Positions 43,238 to 52,073 of a DNA stretch of 64,000 bases are shown here, one piece after another (positions within the stretch are counted from its first letter, which is position 1; each line of letters opens with the position of its first letter). The DNA comes from Albimonas sp963977235. Lineage in GTDB: Bacteria; Pseudomonadota; Alphaproteobacteria; Rhodobacterales; Rhodobacteraceae. A model generated the notes under the pieces. The model worked only from the letters and a program-made list of their open reading frames with translations, did no database searches and was not told where the DNA came from. Position numbers and translations under genes: made by a program. Location: NCBI RefSeq assembly GCF_963977235.1, contig NZ_CAXBOD010000003.1, forward strand, positions 62,001 through 126,000. Reading direction: 5' to 3'.

Positions 43238-43870
43238 TCAGGCCGAAGGGGTCTCGGTCTCGGCGCGGCTGGTGACGATGTCGTCGATCAGCCCCCACTC
43301 CTTTGCGGTGCCGGGGCTCATGAAATTGTCGCGCTCCAGCGCCTTCTCGACCGTCTCGTAGTCCTGGCCGGTGTGGGCGACGTAGATCTCGTTCAGGCGA
43401 CGCTTCAGCGCCTCGGTCTCGCGGGCGTGGATCAGGATGTCGGTCGCCTGGCCCTGGTAGCCGCCCGAGGGCTGGTGAACCATGATCCGGCTGTTGGGCA
43501 GCGAGAACCGCATGTCCTTGGCGCCCGCGGTCAGCAGCAGCGAGCCCATCGAGGCCGCCTGCCCCACGCACAGCGTCGAGACCTTCGGCCGGATGTACTG
43601 CATGGTGTCGTAGATCGAGAGGCCCGACGTCACCACTCCCCCGGGGGAGTTGATGTACATCGAGATCTCCTTCTTGGGATTCTCGGCTTCCAGGAACAGC
43701 AGCTGCGCCACGATCAGCGTCGACATGCCGTCGTGGACCGGGCCCGAGACAAAGATGATCCGCTCCTTGAGAAGGCGCGAGAAGATGTCGTAGGCCCTCT
43801 CGCCCCGGGCGGTCTGCTCGACCACCATCGGGACCAGGGTGTTCATGTAATGCTCGACGGGGTCCTTCAT
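43238..43870 (-). CDS. clpP: ATP-dependent Clp protease proteolytic subunit
   Basis: 210 aa. The Ser-His-Asp triad is visible: S107 in GQAASMGSLLL, H132 in RIMVHQPSGG and D181 in ERDNFMSP. YINSPGGVVTSGLSIYDTMQYI is the family block lining the chamber. The start at 43870 (MKDPVEHYMNTLVPMVVEQ) matches alphaproteobacterial ClpP; the 48 upstream codons are not conserved. A heat-shock-like promoter lies about 120 nt upstream. Confidence 0.98.
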   Translation of the reverse strand: MKDPVEHYMNTLVPMVVEQTARGERAYDIFSRLLKERIIFVSGPVHDGMSTLIVAQLLFLEAENPKKEISMYINSPGGVVTSGLSIYDTMQYIRPKVSTLCVGQAASMGSLLLTAGAKDMRFSLPNSRIMVHQPSGGYQGQATDILIHARETEALKRRLNEIYVAHTGQDYETVEKALERDNFMSPGTAKEWGLIDDIVTSRAETETPSA

Positions 43871-43987
43871 GGGTCGGCCTTTCGGGTGCGGCGCGCCGCG
43901 CGGAGCCGGCGGCGGGATCAGGGCGGGGGCCGTCGCGCGGACCCGGAGGGGGCGCGGCGAAGGCCGCAGAAAAACTCGCCTCCCTGT

Positions 43988-44015
43988 CCTATGCGCTCGA
44001 CCGACCGGCTTCAAG
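43988..44015 (-). promoter_or_regulatory. Candidate heat-shock (RpoH-type) promoter of clpP
   Basis: On the minus strand CTTGAAG (44015-44009), the exact RpoH -35, is followed by CGCATAGG (43995-43988), which keeps only part of the alphaproteobacterial -10. clpP is a known heat-shock gene, so position and function agree, but the -10 is weak. Confidence 0.35.
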
Positions 44016-44143
44016 GGCGGGCCGGGACGGCGCCGGGTCGGGGCGGCAGGGCGGCCACGGGGTCGGGGCGCGACCCTCCTCCCCCGCCGTTCATCGGACG
44101 TGCAGACAGGTTGCGATCATGGCCCGGCGCGCTTTAACAGATC

Positions 44144-44156
44144 GTTATTCGATAAC
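44144..44156 (+). promoter_or_regulatory. GTTAT-TCG-ATAAC palindrome upstream of the RTX gene
   Basis: A 13-bp inverted repeat in an AT-rich patch (44130-44160) of the 396-nt divergent gap between clpP and the giant RTX gene, 110 nt before its ATG. It may be an operator or part of the promoter region. The rest of the gap shows no gene. Confidence 0.4.
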
Positions 44157-44266
44157 CCGCTAGACGGCGGAAGCGATCCGCGCGGGGCGTCCCTTCGCCG
44201 CCGCCGGACACGCCCTCCGCGACAGGCTGCGCGCGGACGGCGACGGCTTTGACGAGGAGGCGGACG

Positions 44267-47200
44267 ATGGCGGGTTCCACCCTGATCGAGGACGCGGGCG
44301 CGCTGCCCGGCGGCGTGCTGATGGTCGGGCTCGGCGGCGAGGCCGGCTTTGGCGAGCAGAGCGTCGCGCGGGCCGACGACGGCTATTCGCCCTTCCTGGA
44401 TCTGTCGGAGGTCTTCGCCTCGGGGCTGAGCTTCTTCGGCGAGACCTTCAACGGGCTGTTCGTCAACACCAACGGCGCGGTCACCTTCGCCTCGCCGCTG
44501 GCGAGCTTCACCCCCTTTGCGATCACCGCCGGCTCGGTCGCGGGCCTGTTCCCGTTCTTCGCCGACGTCGACACCCGCGGCGGCGAGACGAGCGCAAGCC
44601 CCGGCGGCGCGTCCAGCGGCGCGAACCTCGTCTGGCACGACCTCGACGCCGAGACCGGGCGCCTGACGGTGACCTGGGACGACGTCGGCCACTACGAATC
44701 CGATGTCGCGCGCGCCAACGCCTTCCAGCTGATCCTCGAGGACGCCTCGGATCAGGAGGGGCGCGCTGCGGGCGACTTCAACATCATGTTCCGCTACGAG
44801 AATATCGACTGGACCACGGGCGACGCCTCGGGCGGCGAGGGGGGGCTGGGCGGCGTCCCGGCCCGCGCCGGCTGGACCGCGGGCGACGACGAAACCTACT
44901 TCGAGCTTCCCCAGTCGGGCGACCAGACCGGGATGCTGGGGCTGGAGAGCGCCGCGGGCAACACCGGCGATCCGGGCGTCTGGTACTGGGAGGTCCGCGA
45001 GGGCGCGATCGCGACCGCCGTCTCCGTCTCGGCGCCCCGCAGCGTCGCGGAAGGCGACGAGGGCGCCGCGACGGTGACCTTCACCCTGACCCGCTTCGGG
45101 GACCTCTCGAAGGAGGTCGAGGTGGACTGGACCCTGCGCGGCGACACCGGCTCGGGCCGGGCGCTGAGCTCGGCCGACGTCGAGGGCGCGCTGCCCCGCT
45201 CCGGCACGGCGACCTTCGCCGCCGGCGCCTCGGAGGCGGTGGTCGAGCTTGCGGTTCTGGGCGACCTCGCGCCCGAGCGCAACGAGCTGGTCGAGATGCG
45301 CCTGACCGCCGCGCGCAACCTGACCGACGACGACCCGGTGGTGATCGCGGAGGATCGCGCCTCGGTAGAGGTGCTCGACGACGACGCCCTGCCCCCGCCG
45401 CCGCCCCCGTTCACCGCGCGGCTGTGGGGCGACCCCCACCTGACCACGCTCGACGGGCTGGGCTACGACTTCCAGGCGGTCGGGGAGTTCGTGCTGGTGC
45501 GCGGCGTCGGCGCCGACGATCCGCTGAAGGTCCATGTGCGGACCGAGGCGCTGACCGACGCCGTCTCGGTGATCACCCAGGTGGGGACCCGGCTCGGCGA
45601 GGCGCGGGTCACCATCGACCTGCACCGCGAGCAGGCGCTGTGGGTCGACGGCAAGGCCGCCAGACTGCGCGAGGGCGACGGCCCGCTGAGCGTCGGCGAC
45701 GGCAAGGTCTATCTCAACAACGGCGTCTACACGCTGGTCCAGGCCAATGGCGAGCAGCTGCGCGTGGGCCTGTTCGAGACCAACCTCAACGTGCAGGTGT
45801 TCCTCTACGAGGACCGGGGGGCGGGCACGACCCGCGGGCTGCTGGGCAACTTCAACGGCGACCCGAGCGACGATCTGCAGGCCAATGGCGCGCCTCTCCT
45901 GCTGCCGGTGGATTTCGACCTGCTGTATGGCGACTTCGCGGACGCGTGGCGGGTGCGCGACTCGGGCTCGCTGCTCGACTACGGCGCGGGCGAGACGACG
46001 GCCGACTACACCGACCGCGATTTTCCGGGCGCGACGGTGACGCTCGACGACCTGCCCCCGGCGCTGGTCGCCTGGGCGACGACGCAGGCGCAGGCGGCGG
46101 GGATCACCGACGCCGCGGCGCTGCAGGCCGCGATTCTCGACATCGCGCTGACCGGCGACCTGAACTTCGCCTCCGGCGCGAAGGGCGTCTCGGGCGCGGC
46201 CACGACCGCGGCCACCGCCCCCACCGGCGCGCCGGCGCCCACCTCCACGCTGCTGCTGACCCGCACCGGCAACGACCCGGCAGAGGGGGACGCGGGCTCG
46301 ATCCTCGTCGACTACGTGGTGACGCGGGGCGGCGACCTGAGCGGCGCGCTGGACGTCGACTACCGCGTTTCCGGGACGGCCGACTTCCTCTCGGGCAACG
46401 GCACGGTCAGCTTTGCGGACGGCGAATCGGAGAAGACGATCTCGGTCGAGATCGCCTCCGACGAGATCGCGGAGCTCGACGAGACGGCGACGGTGCGCAT
46501 CTCCACCGCGGCGCCGGGGGTGATGGTCCTCGCCTCGACCCGCACGGCGCGGGTGCTCAACGACGACGGCGACGTCGGCTCGATCTTCACGCTCGAGGCC
46601 AAGCGCGACACGCTGCGCGAGGGCGACGGGGACGAGACCCTCGCGAAGTTCATCGTGACGCGCGGCGGCGACACGGCCGAGGCGGGCAGCGTCTTCTACC
46701 AGATCATGACCGGCGAGGGCCGCGTGGGCGGGGGCGACCTCGACGTGGCCGCGCTGACCGGACGGATCGACTTCGAGGCCGACGAGGCGACGCGGCGGCT
46801 GGAGGTCGCGGTCAAGGGCGACGGGCTCGCCGAGGCCGACGAGCTGCTGGTGGTCAAGCTGACCTCGGCCGAGGGCGGCGTTCTGGGCGAGACGACCCGC
46901 GCCCGCACGACGCTGCGCGACGACGACTCCGCGGGCGGACCCAAGGACGACCGGATCAAGGGCGACGCCGGCGACAACCGCATCGAGGGCGGTCGCGGCG
47001 ACGACCGCCTGAAGGGCGGCCAGGGCGACGACAGGCTGATCGGCGACCAGGGCCGCGACCGGCTGACGGGGGGCGACGGGCGCGACCGGCTGGACGGCGG
47101 CGCGGGCAAGGACCGGCTCGACGGCGGCGGCGGGCGCGACCGGCTGACGGGCGGCGCGGACAACGACAGGCTCGAGGGCGAGGGCGGAGACGACCGGCTC

Positions 47201-47575
47201 GAGGGCGGCGCGGCGAACGACCGGCTGGTCGGCGCCGGCGGCGACGACGTGCTGCGCGGCGGCGCCGGGCGGGACGTCCTGCAGGGCGGCGGCGGCAATG
47301 ACCGGCTGGACGGCGGCCGGGGCGCAGACCTGCTGATCGCCGGCGGCGGGCGCGACCGGATCGAGTTCGACCGCGGCGACGGCCGCGACGTCGTCAAAGG
47401 CTGGGAGAACGGCGAGGACCGCTTCGTCATCGACATCAAGGGCCTCTCGTTCCGCGACCTCGACATCGAGCAGCATCGCAAGCACGCGGTGGTCGACTAC
47501 GGCAAGGGAGAGTTCACGCTGCTCAAGACCGACGCCGACGATCTGAACCGCGCCGACTTCCTATTCGCCGGCTGA
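44267..47575 (+). CDS. Giant secreted NIDO / Calx-beta / VWD / RTX protein
   Basis: 1102 aa, very acidic. The ATG at 44267 follows GAGGAGG. Domains in order: NIDO-like (about 38-235; GLFVNTNGAVTFASPL, GLFPFFADVDTRG, LTVTWDDVGHYE, FNIMFRYENIDW); Calx-beta (about 246-370; VSAPRSVAEGDEGAATVTFTLTR); VWD (about 385-565; LWGDPHLTTLDGLGYDFQAVGEF ... RGLLGNFNGDPSDDL); two Calx-beta domains (about 660-770 and 775-885); about 15 RTX calcium-binding repeats of unusual Arg-rich form (GGxGrDRLdGG, about 890-1045); and a C-terminal tail ending in DFLFAG like type-I secretion signals. There is no N-terminal signal peptide. It is likely exported by a TolC-type system (not in window) and folds outside the cell with calcium, acting as adhesin or matrix protein. 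It lies between clpP and tig. Confidence 0.85.
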   Translation: MAGSTLIEDAGALPGGVLMVGLGGEAGFGEQSVARADDGYSPFLDLSEVFASGLSFFGETFNGLFVNTNGAVTFASPLASFTPFAITAGSVAGLFPFFADVDTRGGETSASPGGASSGANLVWHDLDAETGRLTVTWDDVGHYESDVARANAFQLILEDASDQEGRAAGDFNIMFRYENIDWTTGDASGGEGGLGGVPARAGWTAGDDETYFELPQSGDQTGMLGLESAAGNTGDPGVWYWEVREGAIATAVSVSAPRSVAEGDEGAATVTFTLTRFGDLSKEVEVDWTLRGDTGSGRALSSADVEGALPRSGTATFAAGASEAVVELAVLGDLAPERNELVEMRLTAARNLTDDDPVVIAEDRASVEVLDDDALPPPPPPFTARLWGDPHLTTLDGLGYDFQAVGEFVLVRGVGADDPLKVHVRTEALTDAVSVITQVGTRLGEARVTIDLHREQALWVDGKAARLREGDGPLSVGDGKVYLNNGVYTLVQANGEQLRVGLFETNLNVQVFLYEDRGAGTTRGLLGNFNGDPSDDLQANGAPLLLPVDFDLLYGDFADAWRVRDSGSLLDYGAGETTADYTDRDFPGATVTLDDLPPALVAWATTQAQAAGITDAAALQAAILDIALTGDLNFASGAKGVSGAATTAATAPTGAPAPTSTLLLTRTGNDPAEGDAGSILVDYVVTRGGDLSGALDVDYRVSGTADFLSGNGTVSFADGESEKTISVEIASDEIAELDETATVRISTAAPGVMVLASTRTARVLNDDGDVGSIFTLEAKRDTLREGDGDETLAKFIVTRGGDTAEAGSVFYQIMTGEGRVGGGDLDVAALTGRIDFEADEATRRLEVAVKGDGLAEADELLVVKLTSAEGGVLGETTRARTTLRDDDSAGGPKDDRIKGDAGDNRIEGGRGDDRLKGGQGDDRLIGDQGRDRLTGGDGRDRLDGGAGKDRLDGGGGRDRLTGGADNDRLEGEGGDDRLEGGAANDRLVGAGGDDVLRGGAGRDVLQGGGGNDRLDGGRGADLLIAGGGRDRIEFDRGDGRDVVKGWENGEDRFVIDIKGLSFRDLDIEQHRKHAVVDYGKGEFTLLKTDADDLNRADFLFAG
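46944..47360 (+). repeat. RTX nonapeptide-coding repeats
   Basis: About fifteen 27-bp units code variants of G-G-x-G-(R/D/N)-D-R-L-x. The usual RTX consensus has D-x-L; here x is nearly always Arg. High similarity between units makes copy-number change plausible. Confidence 0.85.
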
Positions 47576-47968
47576 CCGGGCGGGCAGCCGGCAGGCGGGC
47601 GAGACCGTCTGCCGGCTGGGAAGGGGGCCCTGCCCGCGCGTCCTTCGCCTCGCTGGGCAAAGGGGGCGATGTCGACGCCGGTCCCGCCCATCGGGAAGCC
47701 TGTCGGCGGGCGAGGGCGATGAGCCGCGACGACCGGGGAGACCGACGGCTGGCGGGGACCGAAGCGGTCGCCCCGCAAGGGCTGCCACGAACACCGCCTC
47801 ACCCGAAATCGGGTCCTGGGGGTCGCAGCCTCGGCGGATCGGAACAGCGGCCTTGCAGGACGGGGATTGCGCCCGGCGCCCCGCGTCAGCGGATCGCGAC
47901 GGGGGCCGCGCCAATGGCGGGGCCTCGCCGGATCAGCCCCTGGCAGCGGCCGGCAGGGCGAGGCGCGC
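47576..47968. other. Convergent intergenic region after the RTX gene
   Basis: Contains a 10-bp stem, CAGCCGGCAG (47585-47594) / CTGCCGGCTG (47609-47618), just past the RTX stop, a plausible terminator without T-run. From 47620 to 47968 nothing further is supported. Confidence 0.5.
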
Positions 47969-49042
47969 TCAGAACTCCAGGCCGCCGCCGACGCTCCAGC
48001 CGAAGATGTCGTCGCCTGTCAGGACCGAGAGGCGCAGGCTGAGACCCTCGACCCCGAGGCCGGCCGCCGCCTCGCGGTCCACGATCTCCATGCCCACGCC
48101 GAACTCGGCGATCCAGTCGACGCCCAGCGCGCTCGCGCCCTCGCCGCCGATGAAGGTGCCGGCGCCGAACAGGATCCAGCGCAGCTCCCGCCCGAAGGCG
48201 CTGTGGCGCGTGGGGCCGTCAAGCTCGCCGTGCAGGGTCATCACGCCAAAGCTGGTATCGCCCTCCAGCACCCGGTTCGAGGCGGAGTAGGTCGTGCCGA
48301 ACACCCAGTTCAGGCGGCTGGTCGCGGTGACGTTCACGTCTCCGGGCAGCGCGGTCAGATACTCCAGCCGAAGGGCGGGACCATACAGGATCTCCTGCGC
48401 GTCCCAGTTGAACAGCAGGTCGTCGGTGGCCCGGTCGAGCCGCGCGGCGCCGGGGCCCGAGAACTCGGTGTCGTCCTGCACCATGCCCCAGCCGAGCGTG
48501 GCCACCGGGGTGACGGTGAAGCCGGGCGCCACGTCGTAGGCCACGCCGATGCCGCCGATCGCGGTCCAGGCGTCGATCCGGTTCTTCGGCGTCGCCTCGA
48601 AGGCGGTGCCGCGGAACAGGACGCCGTAGTCCGTCTCGGCGGTGAACCAGCTCAGCGTACCCTCGACATAGAGGTCGCCGCCCAGCAGCTCGACCTCCTC
48701 GAAGCGGTGGCTGGGCGAGGCGGCGAAGCGCCCGACATCGACGTCGGAGGCGCCGGTGTTGGAGATCGAGAAGCTCGAGGCGTTGACGCCCGGCAGCGCC
48801 GCGAACCCGGTCAGCCCCAGCACCTGCTTGCCGAAACCGTCGTCCTGCGCGGCCTGGCGGATCGCCTCGCGGACCGCTGCCGCGGACTGGGCGACGGCCG
48901 GAGCGGCCGAAAGAGCCAGCAGCGCGCCCGCCAACGCCAGGAGCCCCGCGTTCCAGAGGCGAGCCCCCCACGGCGCGGCCCGCCCGGGCGCCTGGGACCC
49001 GCGGTCGAGGGTCGGGGGAGCGAAGCGCGGCGCGTCAACCAT
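47969..49042 (-). CDS. Putative outer-membrane beta-barrel protein
   Basis: 357 aa. An N-terminal extension is followed by a signal-peptide-like segment (about residues 24-52, WNAGLLALAGALLALSAAPAVAQS). The mature part has alternating amphipathic strands rich in Gly/Tyr/Trp/Phe (VEGTLSWFTAETDYGVLF, VTPVATLGWGMVQDD, LRWILFGAGTFIGGE) and ends in Phe (SVGGGLEF), the BAM recognition feature of outer-membrane proteins. No family is recognised. AAAGGACC lies before the ATG. It converges on the giant RTX gene and forms with it an insertion between clpP and tig, so the two may cooperate at the cell surface. Confidence 0.7.
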   Translation of the reverse strand: MVDAPRFAPPTLDRGSQAPGRAAPWGARLWNAGLLALAGALLALSAAPAVAQSAAAVREAIRQAAQDDGFGKQVLGLTGFAALPGVNASSFSISNTGASDVDVGRFAASPSHRFEEVELLGGDLYVEGTLSWFTAETDYGVLFRGTAFEATPKNRIDAWTAIGGIGVAYDVAPGFTVTPVATLGWGMVQDDTEFSGPGAARLDRATDDLLFNWDAQEILYGPALRLEYLTALPGDVNVTATSRLNWVFGTTYSASNRVLEGDTSFGVMTLHGELDGPTRHSAFGRELRWILFGAGTFIGGEGASALGVDWIAEFGVGMEIVDREAAAGLGVEGLSLRLSVLTGDDIFGWSVGGGLEF

Positions 49043-49233
49043 GGCAGGTCCTTTCTGGATCGTGCGCCGGCCGGAGTCGCAGGCGACGGCGGGCGTCCGG
49101 GCCCGCAGCCTCACTTTAGGACACGCGCGAAAGAAGGCATCCCGCAATGCAACTCGATCCCGAGGGGCGGCGCCCGAAGCCCGCGAGCGTCGCCCAAAGG
49201 CCGCAGTCGCCCCGCAAGGGTCGCGAATGCAAA

Positions 49234-49259
49234 CGGCCCGCCCCGAAAAGGGCGGGCCG
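49234..49259 (-). terminator. Intrinsic terminator of tig
   Basis: A 10-bp stem, CGGCCCGCCC (49234-49243) / GGGCGGGCCG (49250-49259), has TTTGCATT on the 3' side in minus orientation, 45 nt past the tig stop. Confidence 0.85.
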
Positions 49260-49303
49260 CTGGGATCGGTCGTGGCGCGGCCCGCAGCGGGGCCGGCGTC
49301 GGA

Positions 49304-50653
49304 TCAGGCCGTGGCGGCCTCGTCCTCGGCGTCCATCGCCTCGAGACGGGACTGCAGCTCGTCCTTGGAGACGGAGACCTCGGTGACCTGGGCCAGCTCG
49401 AGGATGTAGTCGACGACCTTGTCCTCGAACAGGGGCGCACGGATCTGCTGCATCGCGCCCTCGTTCTGCTTGACGTATTCGAAGAACGCCTGCGGGGGCA
49501 CGTTCATCTGCTGCGCCTGGCGCACGATCCGCTGCATGATCTCCTGCTCGGAGACCTGGATCTCGTGCTTGGTGCCGGTCTCGGCCAGCAGCAGGCCCAG
49601 GCGGACGCGGCGGGCGGCGAGGGTCTTGTGCTCCTCGGTCGGGTCGATCTCGGCGTGATCGTGACCCTGAACCTCGGGGTTCTCCTCGTGCCACAGCTGG
49701 TGGGCGATCTGCTTGGCCTCGACCTCGAGCAGCGAGGGCGGCAGGTCGAAGGTCACCATCTCGTCCAGCGCGTCGAGCAGCTTGCGCTTGACCAGCGCGC
49801 GCGAGGCGACGTTGTACTCGTTGGCCAGCTGCTCGCGGACCTGGGTCTTGAGCCCCTCAAGGTCCTCGGAGCCGAACTGCTTGGCCAGCTCGTCGTCGAT
49901 CTTGGCTTCGGCCGGGGCGGCGATGGTCTTGGCGGTGCAGGCGAAAACCGCTTCCTTGCCCGCCAGATGCTCGGCCTGATAGTCCTCGGGGAAGGTGACG
50001 GTGACGTCCTTGGTCTCGCCGACCTTGATGCCGGGGAGCTGCTCCTCGAAGCCGGGGATGAACTGGCCCGAGCCGATCACCAGCTGGAAGTCCTCGGCCG
50101 AACCGCCCTCGAAGGGCTCGCCGTCGACCTTGCCCACGAAGTCGAAGGTCAGCTGGTCGCCGGTCTCGAGGGCGGCGCCCTCCTCGCGGGGCTCGAAGGT
50201 CTGGGCGCCCTCGGCGAGCTTGCCCAGCGCCTCGTCCACCGCGGCGTCCTCGACCACGGCCACCGGCTTCTCGAGCTGGAGGGTGGAGAAGTCCGGCTCC
50301 TCGATGTCGGGGAGCTTGTCGTAGGCGAGCTCGAGGTGCAGGTCGTGGCCCTCGTCGAAGTCCTGGTTGGTGACCTTGACGTCGGGCTGCAGGGCCGGGC
50401 GGTCGCCGGTCTGCTCGAAGTGCTCGCGGATGGCGCCGTCGACCGACTCCTGCACGATCTCGCCCAGGAGCGACTTGCCGAACATCTTCTTGAGCAGCGG
50501 CAGCGGGGCCTTGCCCTTGCGGAAGCCCTTCATCTGGACGTCCTCGCGGGCGGCCACGAGCTTCTCGTTCATCTTCGCCTCGAGCGCGGACGCGGGCAGC
50601 GTCATCGCGTAGGCGCGGCTAAGACCCTCGGACTTGGTTTCGACGACCTGCAT
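49304..50653 (-). CDS. tig: Trigger factor (ribosome-associated chaperone and peptidyl-prolyl isomerase)
   Basis: 449 aa. The N-terminal ribosome-binding domain carries the signature GFRKGKAPLPLLKKMFG (family GFRxGKxP). The middle FKBP-type PPIase domain contains GDQLTFDFVGKVDGEPFEGGSAEDFQLVIGSGQFIPGFEEQLPGIKVGE. A C-terminal helical chaperone cradle completes it. It acts on nascent chains at the ribosomal exit tunnel. tRNA-Leu lies 43 nt upstream on the same strand. In many proteobacteria tig directly precedes clpP-clpX-lon; here 5.4 kb intervene. Confidence 0.97.
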   Translation of the reverse strand: MQVVETKSEGLSRAYAMTLPASALEAKMNEKLVAAREDVQMKGFRKGKAPLPLLKKMFGKSLLGEIVQESVDGAIREHFEQTGDRPALQPDVKVTNQDFDEGHDLHLELAYDKLPDIEEPDFSTLQLEKPVAVVEDAAVDEALGKLAEGAQTFEPREEGAALETGDQLTFDFVGKVDGEPFEGGSAEDFQLVIGSGQFIPGFEEQLPGIKVGETKDVTVTFPEDYQAEHLAGKEAVFACTAKTIAAPAEAKIDDELAKQFGSEDLEGLKTQVREQLANEYNVASRALVKRKLLDALDEMVTFDLPPSLLEVEAKQIAHQLWHEENPEVQGHDHAEIDPTEEHKTLAARRVRLGLLLAETGTKHEIQVSEQEIMQRIVRQAQQMNVPPQAFFEYVKQNEGAMQQIRAPLFEDKVVDYILELAQVTEVSVSKDELQSRLEAMDAEDEAATA

Positions 50654-50696
50654 TTTCCGTCCTGTTCCAGCTTCGTTTCAGCCGCCCGGCGTCGCC

Positions 50697-50781
50697 TGGT
50701 GCGGGCGGAGGGACTTGAACCCCCACGCCTTGCGGCACGAGAACCTAAATCTCGCGTGTCTACCGGTTCCACCACGCCCGC
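50697..50781 (-). tRNA. tRNA-Leu (anticodon UAG)
   Basis: An 85-nt class II tRNA on the minus strand with encoded CCA. The acceptor stem is GCGGGCG/CGCCCGC, the anticodon arm CGAGA-TTTAGGT-TCTCG (anticodon UAG), with a long variable arm (TGCCGCAAGGCG) and T-arm GGGGG-TTCAAGT-CCCTC. Confidence 0.96.
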
Positions 50782-51157
50782 AGCGGCCGCCGCCAGCCGT
50801 AGCCGGCGCGGATTCGGGGGGTGACTATCAGGCTTCCGCGCGGGGCGCGAGTCCTGATCGCCGGGGCGGAGGCGGGCGCGGGGCCGGGTCCGTGGCCCGC
50901 GTTCAGGGGCGCGGCCCCGGGGCCGGGGGGCGGCGGCCGGATCGCGAAACGGGCCCGCCCGAGGAGAGGGGCGCGGGGTCGGCGCTTCCCAGGGTCGGGG
51001 TCGGCGCGAAGGCGGCGGCGCGGCGGGCCTGCCCTCGCGTCGCCCCAAACAGGGCTTTTGCGCCGCATTGCTCGCCCCGGGGCGGTCGCGCGCCTAGCTC
51101 CATGCAATGGAACGCGCGCCCGAACCCGGGCGCCCCGCCGAAACGGAGACGCTACCG
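50782..51157. other. Intergenic region, no supported gene
   Basis: 376 GC-rich nt between tRNA-Leu (minus) and the PMP3 peptide (plus). No clear frame, hairpin or repeat. Promoters for both sides are expected but not recognisable. Confidence 0.35.
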
Positions 51158-51316
51158 ATGGATCTGATCCGCATCATCCTGTCGATCCTGCTGCCGCCCC
51201 TGGGGGTGTTCCTCCAGGTCGGCATCGGCATGCAGTTCTGGGTCAACATCCTGCTGACCCTGCTGGGCTATATCCCCGGCGTGGTGCATGCCGTGTGGAT
51301 CATCGCCCGACGCTGA
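51158..51316 (+). CDS. PMP3/YqaE-family small membrane protein
   Basis: 52 aa, two membrane helices: MDLIRIILSILLPPLGVFLQVGIG, then WVNILLTLLGYIPGVVHAVWII. PPLGVFLQVG and LLGYIPGVVHAVWII are the UPF0057 signatures. Homologues (yeast PMP3, plant RCI2, E. coli YqaE) are stress-induced membrane proteins affecting membrane potential. The start at 51158 has CGGAG upstream. DUF4112 follows in the same direction after 85 nt. Confidence 0.95.
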   Translation: MDLIRIILSILLPPLGVFLQVGIGMQFWVNILLTLLGYIPGVVHAVWIIARR

Positions 51317-51333
51317 GGTCCGGCGAGGTCCGG

Positions 51334-51351
51334 CGCGCGCCCGGGCGCGCG
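51334..51351. other. 18-bp perfect GC palindrome between the PMP3 and DUF4112 genes
   Basis: CGCGCGCCCGGGCGCGCG is followed by a T-rich stretch (CCCTTTTCTCC, 51360-51372). It may act as an attenuator or terminator between the two genes. It is preceded by a 10-bp direct repeat GAGGTCCGGC. Confidence 0.5.
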
Positions 51352-51401
51352 GCCTCGGCGCCCTTTTCTCCCTGTCTCGATACACGAGGAACACAACCGC
51401 C

Positions 51402-51908
51402 ATGCGCCATGAGCATCCCCTGACCGGAGAGGTCCTGGAGCCCGGAGCGCGCGCGTCCGACACCGGGCCCGCCGGCCCCGGCGCCTCCCGCGCCGCCCGC
51501 GGCCCCTCGCGCAGCGCCCCCGGCGCCGAGGGCCTGGCCGGGTCGAGCCTGACCCAGGACGAGGTGGAGCTTCTGCGCCGCGCCGACCTGGCCGCGAAGT
51601 GGATGGACAGCCGCTTCCGCCTGCCGCTGACCGAGTGGCGCTTCGGGCTCGACGGCCTTCTCGGGCTGCTGCCGGGCGTGGGCGACGGCGCGGGGATGCT
51701 GGTCTCGGGCTACGTGGCCTGGACCGCGTGGCAGGCCGGGATGCCGTTGTCGCTGGTGCTCCGGATGGCGGGCAACATCCTGCTCGACGCCGTGGTGGGC
51801 GCGATCCCGGTGCTGGGCGACCTGCTGGACTTCGGCTTCAAGGCCAACCGCCGCAACGCCGCCCTGCTCCGCGCGCACCTGGAGCGTCGGACCGCCGGCC
51901 TCGCGTGA
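51402..51908 (+). CDS. DUF4112 membrane protein
   Basis: 168 aa. The disordered first about 50 residues are followed by the DUF4112 core: LAAKWMDSRFRLPLTEWRFGLDGLLGLLPGVGDGAGMLVSGYVAWTAW, then LRMAGNILLDAVVGAIPVLGDLLDFGFKANRRNAALL. The repeated LLPGVGD / IPVLGD motifs mark two re-entrant or membrane helices. The function is unknown. GAGGA precedes the ATG. Pairing with a PMP3-type stress protein suggests envelope stress, but this is only context. Confidence 0.88.
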   Translation: MRHEHPLTGEVLEPGARASDTGPAGPGASRAARGPSRSAPGAEGLAGSSLTQDEVELLRRADLAAKWMDSRFRLPLTEWRFGLDGLLGLLPGVGDGAGMLVSGYVAWTAWQAGMPLSLVLRMAGNILLDAVVGAIPVLGDLLDFGFKANRRNAALLRAHLERRTAGLA

Positions 51909-52073
51909 CCGCTGGGCGCGGCTGAGCCGCGCGCCGCGCCGGGCCGGGCGAGAGGCGGATCCCGGGCGCCGGTCGTCCCTGGCGCGTCCGCCGACCGCGG
52001 CGCCGGGCAGGACCTCGGGTCCGGGCGTCCGCGGGACGGCGCCGCTTCCCTCGCCCTTCACTCGGCCCTGCCC

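Noticed and set aside
46944..47360. Regular short repeats considered as a CRISPR array
   Set aside because: The 27-bp periodicity is coding (RTX nonapeptides), has no unique spacers and there are no cas genes in the window.
44117..47485. A 1122-codon minus-strand frame opposite the RTX gene
   Set aside because: Val/Ala/Arg-rich shadow with no start signal and no domain. The plus-strand gene has multiple recognisable domains and a strong ribosome-binding site.
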